64,000 nt of DNA from Ahaetulla prasina (lineage: Eukaryota; Chordata; Lepidosauria; Squamata; Colubridae), in NCBI RefSeq assembly GCF_028640845.1, contig NC_080546.1, forward strand, positions 82,994,757-83,058,756. Direction: 5' to 3'. A program made the position numbers and the translations under genes. How positions within the stretch are numbered: the first letter of the stretch is position 1; every line of letters begins with the position of its first letter. Positions 51,873 through 62,361 of the stretch are shown in pieces. A model generated the notes under the pieces. It did not search any database. It was not told the DNA's origin and was given only the letters and a program-made list of their open reading frames with translations.

Positions 51873-52229
51873 CTGAGTTGCCATAGGCCAGGGGGGGATG
51901 GGAAACTGGCAAAACTACACAGCAGCCAAAAACAGATGCACATTCCATGCTTATCTCCGTCAAGTCTGTATCCCAGGGATACCTACAGTAGTTGAAGGGG
52001 AGTGACTTCTACAACCAGCAAAATTGCTCCAGTTGGCGAATGTGATTGATGACACACCCTGGAGGGAGGGGGGAAACAGGGTCATAATTGGAGTGTAAAT
52101 TACATAGGGTCAGAGCTGGCTTCACTTGGGAAGGTGCCGGTATGAAGCTCCTAATAAATAACTGGTTTCTTTTGAAGCTTGGCTCAAGACTCATGATTAA
52201 TAAGGGCATTTGTTGGAACCCTGACGACA
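51873..52229 (+). mobile_element. LTR-like repeat, family d
   Basis: It matches 28549-28800 and continues with a likely polyadenylation region (CTCCTAATAAATAACTGG) to CCCTGACGACA. The ending ACGACA resembles the confirmed LTRs. The 5' terminus TG and a 5-bp duplication could not be identified. Confidence 0.55.
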
Positions 52230-52234
52230 ACAAC

Positions 52235-53040
52235 ATCTGCCTATCCCTGGTCACTGAGAAGGACTTGATAGATGGATAAAAATGCCAAATCCAACATCTG
52301 GGTAACTGTGTCACCGTCAGCATCACCATAATACCAAAATCCTTAGTGAGGCAGATTTTAATGGGCTGAAAGAGCTGCTTTGTGAAAAACTGATATAATG
52401 AAAAGAACAGGAAACATCTGTTTTAGCCTATTATCCGATGCCTATAAACTTTTTATCTGACTCCAGACCATTGACCTCCCTGGCCTTCATTTCTCTCATT
52501 CTTCATGGATATGATAATTGTTTGCAGAAAGCCTCAGTGAAGGAGTAAAATATTTATGTTTTGCTGATTCACATAGCTGTCCTACACCACTGGCCTTTCT
52601 TCCTAATACTCCCCGGGTTTCCTTTTGGCTTTTATTGAAAACAAACCCAAGTTGTTCAAAACTGACCTTTACAACCTCATTTCTTTCAGTGCGCAAAATG
52701 AAGATCTATTAGGGCTGACCGTAACAATTTTTTTTAAAAAAAATATCTTCTTCTTTAGACCTTCATTCTGTGTCTATTGATTATGAGAAGGTGTAGGAGG
52801 ACTTCAAAAATTGCATGTATTCCTCGGTTCCCTCTCAGCTGACTGCCACCACCATATCTTTAAATGTTCAGAAGAACTAAAGGTGAAAACCTGAATGAAT
52901 AAAGTAATAGATGATCAAGAACTCGGTTGGACTTGACTTTCCAAGGTTAATTCAACCGTATCAATGCAAAGCAAAGTTGAGAACAGAAGAATCTTCTCCA
53001 ACCACTTAAAGGTACCTTTAGATTCTACACAATCCCCATT
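52235..53040. other. Unique sequence, no gene seen
   Basis: Nothing recognised. Confidence 0.5.
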
Positions 53041-53046
53041 CTTTCT

Positions 53047-53047
53047 T

Positions 53048-53125
<78 letters not shown>

Positions 53126-53199
53126 ATCTATCTATCTATCTATTTCTTTTATTTATCTCTCTCTGTGTGTATCTATTTATCTATGTATCTATCTATCTT

Positions 53200-53249
<50 letters not shown>

Positions 53250-53420
53250 ATCTACCAATATATATCTCTATCTAATCTATCAATTACCTATCTGCCTACC
53301 TACCTATTATCTATTCGTCTATCATGTCTGTTTGTCTGTCTGTCTGTCTGTCTGCCTGTCTACCTATCTACCTATCTACCTAGCTATCTTCCATCTATCT
53401 CTATCTTTTCTATCTTTTCC
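53047..53420. repeat. (TCTA)n arrays with TCTG and ACCT variants
   Basis: Pure TCTA at about 53047-53125 and 53199-53249, with TCTG at about 53331-53352 and mixed ACCT/TCTA to 53420. Confidence 0.95.
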
Positions 53421-53456
53421 TTGGTGGTGGCTCAGCTTTCTGAGGACAGCTTAACT

Positions 53457-53585
53457 CAGGAATGTCAAATTCATGTCATCATGGTGGTGTCACGTGACAT
53501 ATTGGGATTTCCCCCCCCCTTCGCTAAACCAGGCGTGGCTGTGGCCAGCATGTGACACATCTGGCCCATGGGTTTAACTGGTATG
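53457..53585. mobile_element. hAT-type MITE fragment (TCAAACT family)
   Basis: CAGGAATGTCAAATTCATG, CGCTAAACCAGGCGTGGCTG and CATCTGGCCCATGGGTTTAA match 44361-44480. The right terminus is lost. Confidence 0.65.
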
Positions 53586-53757
53586 AAAATCATAATATTT
53601 CAACAGTTGTGTACTTGCCCTGGGTGGCCTTTTGACTTGTCTTTAATATCACTTAGTTTTGTTGTACAATTATATTAAAAATTTGCTATTTATTGTGGGT
53701 AACCCTGAAATGTTTACATATCTAACAACTTAGATCTATGAATATCTACTCATATAC
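53586..53757. other. Unique sequence
   Basis: Nothing recognised. Confidence 0.4.
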
Positions 53758-53972
53758 TGGACTCACTGGAGAAGAGCCTAATGCTGGGAAAGATTGAGGG
53801 CAAAAGAAGAAGGGGACGACAGAGAATGAGGTGGCTGGATGGAGTCACTGAAGCAGTCGGCGTGAGCTTAAATGGACTCCGGAGGATGGTAGAGGACAGG
53901 AAGGCCTGGAAGAACATTGTCCATGGGGTTGCGATGGGTCGGACACGACTTCGCAACTAACAACAACAACAA
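53758..53972 (+). mobile_element. BovB LINE 3' end
   Basis: GACTCACTGGAGAAGAGCCT, GAGGTGGCTGGATGGAGTCA, AGGACAGGAAGGCCTGGA and GGGTCGGACACGACTTCGCA with an AAC tail. No duplication was found. Confidence 0.88.
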
Positions 53973-53974
53973 AG

Positions 53975-54725
53975 ATTTTTAACCATTTAAAGCTTCTTGT
54001 CTCTCCCGCTGTTTGTCGCGCTCCAGCCATTAAGTACTTGATTCATGTAAGTTTGGAGGAAATCCTTTCTCTCTTTTATTGTGTATATCTGATGCTTTCC
54101 TTTAGTTTCTGTAAGGCACCAGCAAGGAGTTAGCAACAAACTACATATTGATTTGAACCAGGGGTCAACTCATCAACATGATAAGAAAACTATATCTGCA
54201 TTTCTATCACCACCTACAAGAATTCCATCAAATTCAAATAAATATGATGGAGGGATCACTGAGCAGGTGACTTATACAACCAGAGTAGAATATGGACAAA
54301 CTTTTTTAGTGTCACTGATTGAACCACCTCATCTATATAGGCTTTCATTCCATGCTAGTTTGGTAACGTGGAAGCAAAGAAAAAGAAGATAACAGAAAGA
54401 GAGAAATATCTTTTCTGGAAAAAACTTGATGTGGTATCAATTCTTGACAGAATCACGGGTCTTTACAACTGAACACCAAGTTGTCATTTCCCTACCTATT
54501 CTCTGTCTCTTCTCCCATCATCCAATTTCTTCTATTATGGACATTCAGAATTCTTATTTTTATTTTTGGCTCTGATTTGCTCTATTTTTCCCCCCCCCAA
54601 TAGTTCAGAACACAACGATTCCACTGAATTCCTACTTCTACAGATTTCACAATATACTCTTTTGATTTTAAAAGCTCTATCCGATCCCTCACAGTAGGGA
54701 AAAGTTATTATGTAGAACACAGAAC
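53975..54725. other. Unique sequence, no gene seen
   Basis: A 79-codon ORF at 54153-54392 has no recognisable domain and I do not support it as a gene. Confidence 0.5.
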
Positions 54726-54727
54726 AT

Positions 54728-55016
54728 AGAGTAACAGAGTTGGATGGGATCTTGGAGGTCTTCTAGTCCAACCCCTGCTCGAACAGGAGACCCTATACCA
54801 TTTCAGACAAATGGATGTCCATTTTCTTCTTAAAAGCCTCCGGTGATGGAGCACCGATATCACTGTTCCACTGGTTAATTGTTCTGGCAGTCAGGAAATT
54901 TCTCTTTAGTTCCAGGTTGCTTCTCTCCTTGATCAGTTTCCATCCATTGTTTTTTGTCTTGCCTGCTAGCGCTTTGGAAAACAGGGTGACCTTCTCTTCT
55001 TTGTGGTAACCCCTCA
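54728..55016 (-). mobile_element. CR1 LINE fragment, joined to LINE-A
   Basis: AACAGAGTTGGATGGGATCT, GGAGGTCTTCTAGTCCAACC, then the inverse of the ORF end (RRNFLTARTINQWN-type codons, with a short deletion). It stops abruptly at GTGGTAACCCCTCAAGG, where LINE-A begins. Confidence 0.85.
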
Positions 55017-55675
55017 AGGAGCTGATGTTCCAGTTCTACAGAGGAATTATTGAGTCTGTCATTTGAATCTCTGTAACTGCCTGGTTTGGTTCTGCAACCC
55101 AACAAGACAGACACAGACTTCCGAGGAAAATTAGACCTGCAGAAAAAACAATGGCTACCAACCTGCCTTCCATTGAGGACCTGTATACTGCATTAGTCAA
55201 AAAGAAGGCTGTGAAAATATCTACAGATCCTCACATCCTGGACATAAACTGTTTCAACTCCTGCCCTCAAAATGATGCTACAGAGCACTGCACACCAGAA
55301 CAACTAGACATGAGAACAGTTTCTTCCCAAACTCCATCACTCTGCTAAACAAATAATTCCCTCAGCACTGTCAAACTATTTACTAAGTCTGCACAACTAT
55401 TAATCTTCTCATCGTTCCCACTACCCATCTCCTTCCACTTATGACTGTATGACTATAACCTTGTTGCTTGTACCATTACAATTTATACTGATGTTGTTTC
55501 CTGATTGCTTATTTGTACCCTATGACTATCAGTAAGTGTTGTACCTTATGATTCTTGATGAATGTATCTTTTCTTTTATGTACAGTGAGAGCACATGCAC
55601 CAAGATAAATTCCTTGTGTGTCCAATCAAACTTGGCCAGTAAAAAATTCTATTCTGTTCTGTTCTGTTCTATTCT
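55017..55675 (+). mobile_element. LINE-A, 5'-truncated
   Basis: It starts AGGAGCTGATGTTCCAGTTC (codons for QFYRGIIESVI), has the ORF end with one frameshift near 55230, the 3' region, and a short TTCTG/TTCTA tail at about 55647-55675. Confidence 0.88.
55151..55348 (+). pseudogene. LINE-A ORF2 C-terminal remnant, frameshifted
   Basis: MATNLPSIEDLYTALVKKKAVK is in frame. A one-base loss in ACAGATCCTCACATCC shifts the rest. It is the same domain as at 43700-44007. Confidence 0.8.
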
Positions 55676-55679
55676 ATTT

Positions 55680-56540
55680 TATCCCAAGTATCTGCTTTCT
55701 AAGAGGAATATTATGTCTATATTTAAACTGAGATGATGGTGCCAGATCCTTTCTCCATGATTTGTACATACATTTATTAAAAAAATTATGTACATATGCC
55801 TACATTACTTAAAAATATATAAAAATGATTGGGATATTGTTGGAGTCAGGAACAGTATCCCCCTGTCATGAAAAGCCATATGGAAATAATGCTATGTGAG
55901 TGGTAGCTGAGAACACATATTATTTGCAACGTGGCTTAAATAAGACAGCCAAGAAAAAAACTATGCATCAAATATCAAGATGCTTTTATTTAACCATGCG
56001 TAATGGTTAAAAAAGTAGAACAAGTAGATGAATTTGTGTACAAACAATGTTGTTGAAAGGAATAAAATAAACTGTACAAAAGAGAACGTCTCTGTCCATT
56101 TCATTATATAGAACTGAATGCTGGTAGATCATGTGAAACCTAAAAAGGAAATTGAATTCGGTGGGAAATTGCTTACTTAAGAAGTTTGCATGGTTAAAAG
56201 AAGAAAAGTACCGAAAAGAATTAATCAGTGTTGAATGCATGTGAACTAAACACAAAAAAGAGGGATCTGTGCGAAAGAACAGTAAGTGAATTGGTTCAGT
56301 ACAGAGAATAAAAGAAAATCAAATTGCAAAATAAATATGCTAGCGAAGAGTGAACAGGTGAAGAGGAAGGAAATACTGAGAAAAACTGATAGATATATAC
56401 AATATGTGTATGTGTATATGTGCATGTGATATGTGATATGTATGTACATACAAATATGTATACATGCATGTGCATGTGTACGCATGTGTATGTCCATGTA
56501 TATGTGGTATGTATGTATACGTATACATATCATCAACTTC
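55680..56540. other. Unique sequence, no gene seen
   Basis: TATG/CATG-rich tract at about 56400-56530. Nothing else is recognised. Confidence 0.45.
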
Positions 56541-56544
56541 TTTT

Positions 56545-56778
56545 AGCGACCCCATAATCCCTTGCTGGGTGGAGTCTGGGCAACTGAACGGAGCTAGCAG
56601 AGTGTTTTAATGGCCAGATGCCCTTCCTGTTGCCGATGCGGAGTTTTGTTCAACAGAAATATTCTCAATGTGCCCAGAGTGAGAAATATCTGCCTCTACT
56701 TAGGATCGAATTCACAACCTCCTGATTGTGAGGTGAGAGCTCTACTTCTAGGCCACTGCACCACTCTTTGTATATGTA
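56545..56778 (-). mobile_element. SINE S4
   Basis: The minus strand reads GAGTGGTGCAGTGGCCTAGA, GTGAATTCGATCCTAAG (B box region), GGAAGGGCATCTGGCC and CAAGGGATTATGGGGTCG. Full-length match to 4305-4528 and 62646-62890. Confidence 0.75.
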
Positions 56779-56926
56779 TATGTATAGATGTGTTTGTGTA
56801 TAAGTATGCGTATGTGATGTGGATCTGAATGTGTATGTATATGTAAAATACGTGATGTATAATAAAGAAAAATGTATAATTAAAAATATTTTTAAAAAAA
56901 ATAAGAGAAAAGTCTTCTTGCCTAGT

Positions 56927-57238
56927 GTTGTGTCTCGCCCAATCTCACCACAGCCGGGGCCTTCTTATCTGCTTCCGAACACGGAGGAATGTTCTAGTAT
57001 GCCTCCCGGCCCCAGCCCTGGCTCCATGCCCAGACAGGCTGAAGAGGAGGAAATATCTCCAGCCCCCAGCTCTGGCTCCATGCCCAGGCAAACGGAGCAA
57101 CTAGACCCCTCCCCCTCCTCCACAGCATGTGAGCCTGAGGGAGGTCTATTGCCAACAGCTGCCGACTGGAGTGACCCTCGCGTCAGAAGACTTGATAGGC
57201 GGAGGCAACAGAAGGAAGGGAGGGGCAGGCCTGGATAA
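56927..57238 (+). pseudogene. LTR-overlapping ORF, family c
   Basis: Open from base 2 of the LTR for 103 codons to TAA. Proline/serine-rich and acidic (PGPSYLLPNTEE, GSMPRQAEEEEISPAPSSGS, an internal repeat of the GSMPRQ word), then DWSDPRVRRLDRRRQQKEGR. No stop or frameshift in the whole stretch. The role is unknown. Confidence 0.5.
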
Positions 57239-57267
57239 GTGCTGAGTCATGGAGCCACAACCCATGG

Positions 57268-57279
57268 CCTATATAAAGG
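57268..57279 (+). promoter_or_regulatory. LTR TATA box
   Basis: CCTATATAAAGG lies in the middle of the LTR, 30 bases after the ORF stop. The identical word occurs at 62179-62190. By position it would start transcription at the U3/R border. Confidence 0.7.
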
Positions 57280-57459
57280 ATCTGCTTTCTGGCATTCCCT
57301 GAGTCAGGCAAAGTCTAAACATATCTTGCTGAAGTCACTTTCTGGTCTCCTGCCTGCCCTGAGGACTTTGCTAGGACTTTGGCAGAGCTGCAGAGGTACG
57401 CCTGATTCGGATTTCCCTGACCCGGCCGTCAGCAGAGGAGTGGGACACGACACCTAGTT

Positions 57460-58110
57460 GCAAATATATTTGAACTCTTTCCCTATTTTGGATTGGCTCC
57501 ATTTATTTGACGGATAACTGTGATGGGTGGGAAAGCCAGATGCCTGCCCCAATCAATTTAGAATAGAAAGCCTATCCTTGAGAAATCACTCTTACGGCTG
57601 CCATAAAGTCCTCAACGATATAATTCATTAGACTTCAAAAACAGCCGTTCCCTCAATAGAATAATGCAGTAAATGTTTCCTTTCTCTCCAGCTGTTCAGG
57701 ATAATTTGACATTTTTCATTACCTCTTGGCTAACAAGGGCTAGATATTGCGGCTAGAAGCTTATTCGTTTCATTAGCTATCATAATGTGTCCAGGTGCTT
57801 TGCTGGGCAGGCGGTATAGCTGTTCCTTGATTTAATTTTGGAAGGCTATGAAAAGCCAGTGGTGTCTGCCGCAGCTTCATTTTGCAGCCTAGAATCTGAT
57901 TTGCCTTTCGTGAACATCAAGTTATATTCAAACTCCCTCCAGAAGAATGAAGGATTTGACTCGCTTAAGGTTTCATTGATTTCAGAAGGCAATTTTGGTA
58001 GCAACATATCCTCAAGATGTGCCACTTTTATGGCTGGAATACGAGAATCAGTTTCACCATCAATGTTTATTTTAACTCTTCCAATACTTGTGTTGTCCAG
58101 TAAAACTGCT
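57460..58110. other. Repeat-free stretch, candidate conserved non-coding DNA
   Basis: About 650 bp without a recognised repeat (ATTCATTAGACTTCAAAAAC, CTATCATAATGTGTCCAGGT, CCTTGATTTAATTTTGG). The 92-codon ORF at 57838 has no domain. Function is not inferred. Confidence 0.4.
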
Positions 58111-58167
58111 TATTAGATCTTGGAGCTCTTCTAGTCCAACCGCCTGCTCAAGCAGGAGACCCCATAC

Positions 58168-58606
58168 CTGTAATGGCGAACCTTTGAGGTGCCCACATGC
58201 AGGCCCGCGTGCCGGAAGTGGCACGCAAAACCACTGGTGAGGTATGCGTGACCCTGCTGGCTTTTGCGTGTGCTGGAGCGCCCATACCCGGAAGAGCAGT
58301 GGTCTATTGCGCATGCACAAGCCAGCACACAAATACCCGGATACTTGCATGGAAGTGCGCCCGATGAACCACTGGCCATTGCGCATGCACGCAACGTCAA
58401 CCCAGAAGGTTGGGTGCCAGCCTGCACATGTGTGCCGGAACGCTGATCTTCCGTGTTCCACCACTCCCGCGCACGTGCGCGATGGCCAGCTGACTGGTGC
58501 GCGTATGATCACAGGAATGCAGAATAGGAGCCAGCAAGGCTGCATTCTTCACGGGATGGTTTCACAAGCCGCTTCCGGTACACGTGCCATAGGTTAGCCG
58601 ACACTT
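58168..58606. mobile_element. hAT element (TGGCGAACCT family)
   Basis: The left end CTGTAATGGCGAACCTTTG and the inverse right end AAGTGTCGGCTAACCTATGG correspond. Flanks CCCCATAC (58160-58167) and CCCTATAC (58607-58614), 7 of 8. 439 bp, no transposase. Interior rich in GCGCATGCAC words. Confidence 0.85.
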
Positions 58607-58691
58607 CCCTATACCATTTCAGGCAGGTGGCTGTCCGGTCACTTCTTAAAAACCTCCAGTGATGAAGCATCCACAACTTCTGAAGCCAAGC

Positions 58692-59190
58692 TGTTGTGGC
58701 TCCAGCCCCCGAACCTTGCCCCATGCCCGAAAGTGACTCCGAGAGTGAGGGGGAAGGGTCGGTAAGGCTTACCTCAGAAGCACCAATTCCTTTGGCCCGG
58801 CTCCAGGAGCCAGATCCAGGCTAGTTGGAGGACGTAATGAGGCTGACATCCCCTGATTCCTCCCTTCCTCAGGCTATGCCTTCAGACGCAGCTGATAATC
58901 ATATTAATCAAGCCTGGATCGACCCGTGCTTCAGAAGATTAGAGAGGTGGCGTCATCAAAGGAAAAGGTGGGGCAGGAGCCCCACCCCACAGGATATATA
59001 AGGAGCTTTGGGACTGCTCTCAGTTCCACAGGAAGGAAATTAGCTGAACTGTGTCGAAGTGAGCTGAAGTCTTAATCTATTTGAACTTTTTGGCAGGCAG
59101 CTGTGTTTTCTCAGCCAGGACTGATAGGAGCCATGAACCCACTGGCTATAGGCCAGCTTGTTACTCCAGAGTGAGGACGGAGACAGAACA
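58692..59190 (+). mobile_element. Solo LTR, family a
   Basis: TGTTGTGGCTCC at left, GACAGAACA at right. CAAGC lies at 58687-58691 and 59191-59195, an exact 5-bp duplication. A TATA box GGATATATAAGG is at about 58992-59003. 499 bp. It shares its whole length with 8309-8817. Confidence 0.94.
58693..59001 (+). pseudogene. LTR-overlapping ORF, family a
   Basis: From base 2 the frame runs 102 codons to a TAA that is itself part of the TATA box. One internal TAG interrupts it, probably a decayed CAG. Acidic PMPESDSESEGEG, PIPLARLQEPDP, then AWIDPCFRRLERWRHQRKR and SPTPQDI. The same motifs as in 8413-8718. Confidence 0.5.
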
Positions 59191-59632
59191 CAAGCTGTCC
59201 CATTGGTTAATTGTCCTCACTGTTAGGAAGTTTCCCCTTAATTCCAAGGATCCTTCTCTCCTTGATTAATTTACATCCGTTGTTTCTTCTCCTGCCTTCT
59301 GATGCTTTGGAAAATAAGTTGACCCCTCTCTTCTTTGTGGTAGCCCTTCAATCGCTGGAATACTGCTATCATATCACCCCTAGTCCTTTTTCTCCTCTAG
59401 ACTAGCCGTACCCAATTTCTGCAAACATTCTTCATATATTTTTTTCTCCAGGCCTTTAATCGTCTTAGTTGCACTTCTCTTCGCATTTTCCAAAGTCTAA
59501 ACATCTGTTTTTTGTAATGTGGTGACCAAAACTGGATGCAGTATATTCCGGGTGTGGTCTGACTAAGGTTTTATAAAGTGGTACTAATACTTTATGTGAT
59601 TTTGATTCTATGCCCCTGTTTGTACAACCAAG

Positions 59633-59805
59633 AAGAATTTTTTTACATTGGGGCACATCCACCACATGTGGCAGTATGCTCCTAATTTATGGCCACATCT
59701 CCAATGTTTGAATGATAAATTTGAAAACATTTTGGCCAACCTCGCTGCAGCCAAATGCCATCTATAAAACATTTTGTAAAGATTTTCTTTGTATGCTACT
59801 GCCAT
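59633..59805 (-). pseudogene. L1 ORF2 C-terminal zinc-knuckle remnant
   Basis: ENLYKMFYRWHLAAARLAKM, FKHWRCGHKLGAYCHMWWMC and PNVKKFF. The C-X2-C...H-X3-W-x-C pattern is the cysteine-rich end of L1 ORF2. Only this end remains. Confidence 0.82.
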
Positions 59806-59826
59806 TGTAAATTTGTAATTTCTTTC

Positions 59827-60257
59827 CTATAATTTATCCCATTTTTCTAATTCTATATTGTGTCCGAAATTTTTAACCCAGCTAATAATCGTTTCTAGGG
59901 TAATCCACTGTAGGAGGTCCTCTTCTTTGTTCTCTGTTATATTTTGGAATCTTAAATAGAAGGAGGATCTCTCTAATTCTAGATGAATTATCATCTCTTC
60001 TAGATCTCTGCTTGCTGCTGTCAATCTCTCCTCCGTGCTTCCAATTTCTTTTCGGTTCGTTCTGTTCTTGCCTCTACTGTTTTTATCTTTTGCTCGTTTT
60101 TGGCTATTGTTTCTTGAATCTTTCCCATTCTATCATCTAATTTCTTTATATCTCCTTTTACTTCACACAGTTCACTTTTCATTTCTTTGTGATTATTGTT
60201 TATTGTTTCCTGCGTTTTCATCATAACCTCCTGAATCACATTCAATGTAGTTTGCAT
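59827..60257 (-). pseudogene. L1 ORF1 remnant (coiled coil and start of RNA-binding part)
   Basis: Residues from 60257: MQTTLNVIQEVMMKTQETIN, LCEVKGDIKKLDDRMGKIQE and VEARTERTEKKLEARRRD form a heptad-rich coiled coil typical of ORF1 trimers. After a frame break at about 60020, LEEMIIHLELERSSFYLRFQ and ITENKEEDLLQW match the start of the RNA-recognition domain. It runs directly into the ORF2 end, so about 3.5 kb is absent. Confidence 0.78.
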
Positions 60258-60653
60258 ATTTTGTAAGATTAATGCTTATTCTGGTATTTTGCTACTTGAC
60301 ATGCCTGTTATTAACTTCTGCCCTGCTGGGGAGGCTGTCATTTTTGAATTGTCTTCTTTACAGTTTTTGTGACTGTGGATGTGTTTGACATTTTTAACTT
60401 TTGGAAAAGGTTATTCCACAGTACCATAGATATCTATTCTTCTACTCTAAAGGAACTTTCCTTAGTCACTACCCCAATCTATATCTCTTTTTATATCTGG
60501 TATTTGATCCTAGAACAATAACATATTTTTATAATTACAATGACAAGACAGCCCAACATAATATCTATTTTCTAGGCACAATTGCTATATAAATCACTGT
60601 TATATATTATTCTATTTATGCTTAATGTTAATTAATATGCAATATCTTAACTT

Positions 60654-61051
60654 TGGCTGAGCGCCAAAGAATTGAGGCCTTTGAACTCTGGTGCTGGAGA
60701 AGACTCCTGCGAATCCCTTGGACTGCAAGGTGATCCAATCGGTCAGCCCTAGAGGAGATCAACTCTGACTGCTCTTTAGAAGGCCAGATCCTGAAGATAA
60801 AACTCAAATACTTTGGCCACCTAATGAGAAGGAAGGACTCACTGGAGAAGAGCCTAATGCTGGGAAAGGTTGAGGGCAAAAGAAGAACGGGAGGACAGAG
60901 AATGAGGTGGCTGGATGGAGTCACTCAAGCAGTCGGCGTGAGCTTAAATGGACTCCAGAGGATGGTAGAGGACAGGAAGGCCTGGAGGAACGTTGTCCAT
61001 GGGGTCGCGATGGGTCGGACACGACTTCGCAAGTATTAATAACAACAACAA
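60654..61051 (+). mobile_element. BovB LINE 3' end inserted in L1
   Basis: It starts TGGCTGAGCGCCAAAGAATT and ends GGGTCGGACACGACTTCGCA with an AAC tail. ATCTTAACTT at 60644-60653 and 61052-61061 is a 10-bp duplication. Codons for LMRRKDSLEKSLMLGKVEGK and MVEDRKAWRNVVHGVAMGRT remain. Confidence 0.92.
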
Positions 61052-61862
61052 ATCTTAACTTAGCTATTTTTTCTTTACTTCATGAATAGGAGATTAATAC
61101 TAATCAGAAATTATTTCCACATCTACACTAATAAAAAAAGTATATTAAAGTCTATAAACAGTATATATAAAGTATATAGATATATAAAAAACAAAGAGGA
61201 AAAGAAGAAAGGAGAAATATATAAATATATTAGGTATGTCTGTATTTATGTATATATACAATATTAAAATTTAAATATAAGTCTCATAATAGGAGTGTTT
61301 AAACTGTCAAGAATATATAGGTAATCAATATACACAGTTGGTTTAATGAGTCCAATCCAAGATTCTTCACCCAAGTTACCAAAGTCCTTCAATAGTCAAA
61401 TCTCTCTACTTTCTATTTTCTCTGCTACGTCCCATTCTCAGGTTTAAAGATGGCAGCTGCCTCCAATTTTCTCAGTCATTGTCCCTTCTCCTCACTTTCT
61501 CCATCTCTGTCTTCAAAGAGACCCTTTCTTTTCTTCTTTTTCCAGTCTGTTCACCACTTGCCCAAACCCACAGCACGTATCTCACAACCTCAAGCTCAGT
61601 CTCAGCAATTTTTTCAATCTCTCGACACAACAGTCTTTCAGATGGCCACTCACAAAACAATTTCACTCTCTCTCAATTCTATGCTGTCTCTTTCTTCTTT
61701 CTTTTCCACTCCCACCGCTAAGGTGCCACTTTTTACACTTTGGAGACTCACTTTGTTACTCGTTTGCAGATCCCACCGATTTAGAGAAGTAGTTCGGTAC
61801 TCTCTCCGCCAATACTTCTTGCTGTTTCTCACTTTTGTGCTTCCTCGCCATACAATCAGGTT

Positions 61863-62361
61863 TGTTGTGCCTCACTCGCTCCCCCCGCCGCAGCCGGGCC
61901 CCTCTTATCTCCTGCCGGACGCTGATAGTACAGAAGAATGTCCTGGCATGCCTCCAGCCCCCAGCCCTGGCACCATGCCCGGACAAACCGAACAAACAAA
62001 CCTCCTTCCGATAGCATGTGCGCCTGAAGCCAGCCACGAGCTGGGATTATCAACAGCTGGAGACAAAATGATGCAATGGATAGATCCACGCTTCCGGAAA
62101 ATGGAGAGGTGACGTCAGCAAAAGGAAGGGAGGGGCAGGCCTGGATAAGTGCTGAGTCATGGAGCCACACCCCATGGCCTATATAAAGGATCTGCTTTCT
62201 GGCATTCTCTGACTCAGGCAAAGTCTAATCTGGATTGCTGAAGTCACACCTTGGATTCCTGCCTGCCCTGAGGACTCTGATAGGACTTTGGCAGAGCTGC
62301 GGAGGCACGCTTGATACGGACTTCCCCGACTCGGCCGTCAGAGGAGGAGTGGGACACGACA
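61863..62361 (+). mobile_element. Solo LTR, family c
   Basis: TGTTGTGCCTC at left, GACACGACA at right. AGGTT lies at 61858-61862 and 62362-62366, an exact 5-bp duplication. TATA box at 62179-62190. 499 bp. It sits in the L1 5' region. Confidence 0.94.
61864..62112 (+). pseudogene. LTR-overlapping ORF, family c
   Basis: Open from base 2 for 82 codons to TGA. Proline-rich (PPPQPGPSYLLPDADSTEEC, MPPAPSPGTMPGQTEQT), then MMQWIDPRFRKMER. By chance the frame is also open upstream into the host L1. An earlier stop than the 56927 copy. Confidence 0.5.

Larger units (their letters stand above)
56926..57452 (+). mobile_element. Solo LTR, family c
   Basis: TGTTGTGTC at left and GACACGACA at right. CCTAG lies at 56921-56925 and 57453-57457, an exact 5-bp duplication. 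A TATA box CCTATATAAAGG is at about 57268-57279. 527 bp. Second copy at 61863-62361. Confidence 0.94.
58118..59632 (-). mobile_element. CR1 LINE cut by a hAT MITE and a solo LTR
   Basis: CR1 parts: 58118-58167, 58607-58691 and 59191-59632 (AGTCCAACCGCCTGCTC; CACTTCTTAAAAACCTCC; CATTGGTTAATTGTCCTCAC ... GGTACTAATACTTTATGTG). Removing the two insertions and their duplications gives continuous CR1. Its upstream side ends where L1 sequence begins, near 59632. The coding end is decayed. Confidence 0.88.

Noticed and set aside
54153..54392. 79-residue ORF.
   Set aside because: No recognisable domain. Its length is expected by chance in AT-rich DNA.
57838..58116. 92-residue ORF in non-repeat sequence.
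   Set aside because: No domain, no splice context and no codon pattern that I could support.
61450..62112. 220-residue ORF that could pass for a host gene.
   Set aside because: It is chance open frame in the L1 5' region running into the LTR ORF. The junction is an LTR border with a 5-bp duplication.
56926..62361. The two same-strand family c LTRs could bound one complete element.
   Set aside because: Each has its own different 5-bp duplication (CCTAG and AGGTT), and the DNA between is CR1, hAT, L1 and unique sequence. They are two solo LTRs.
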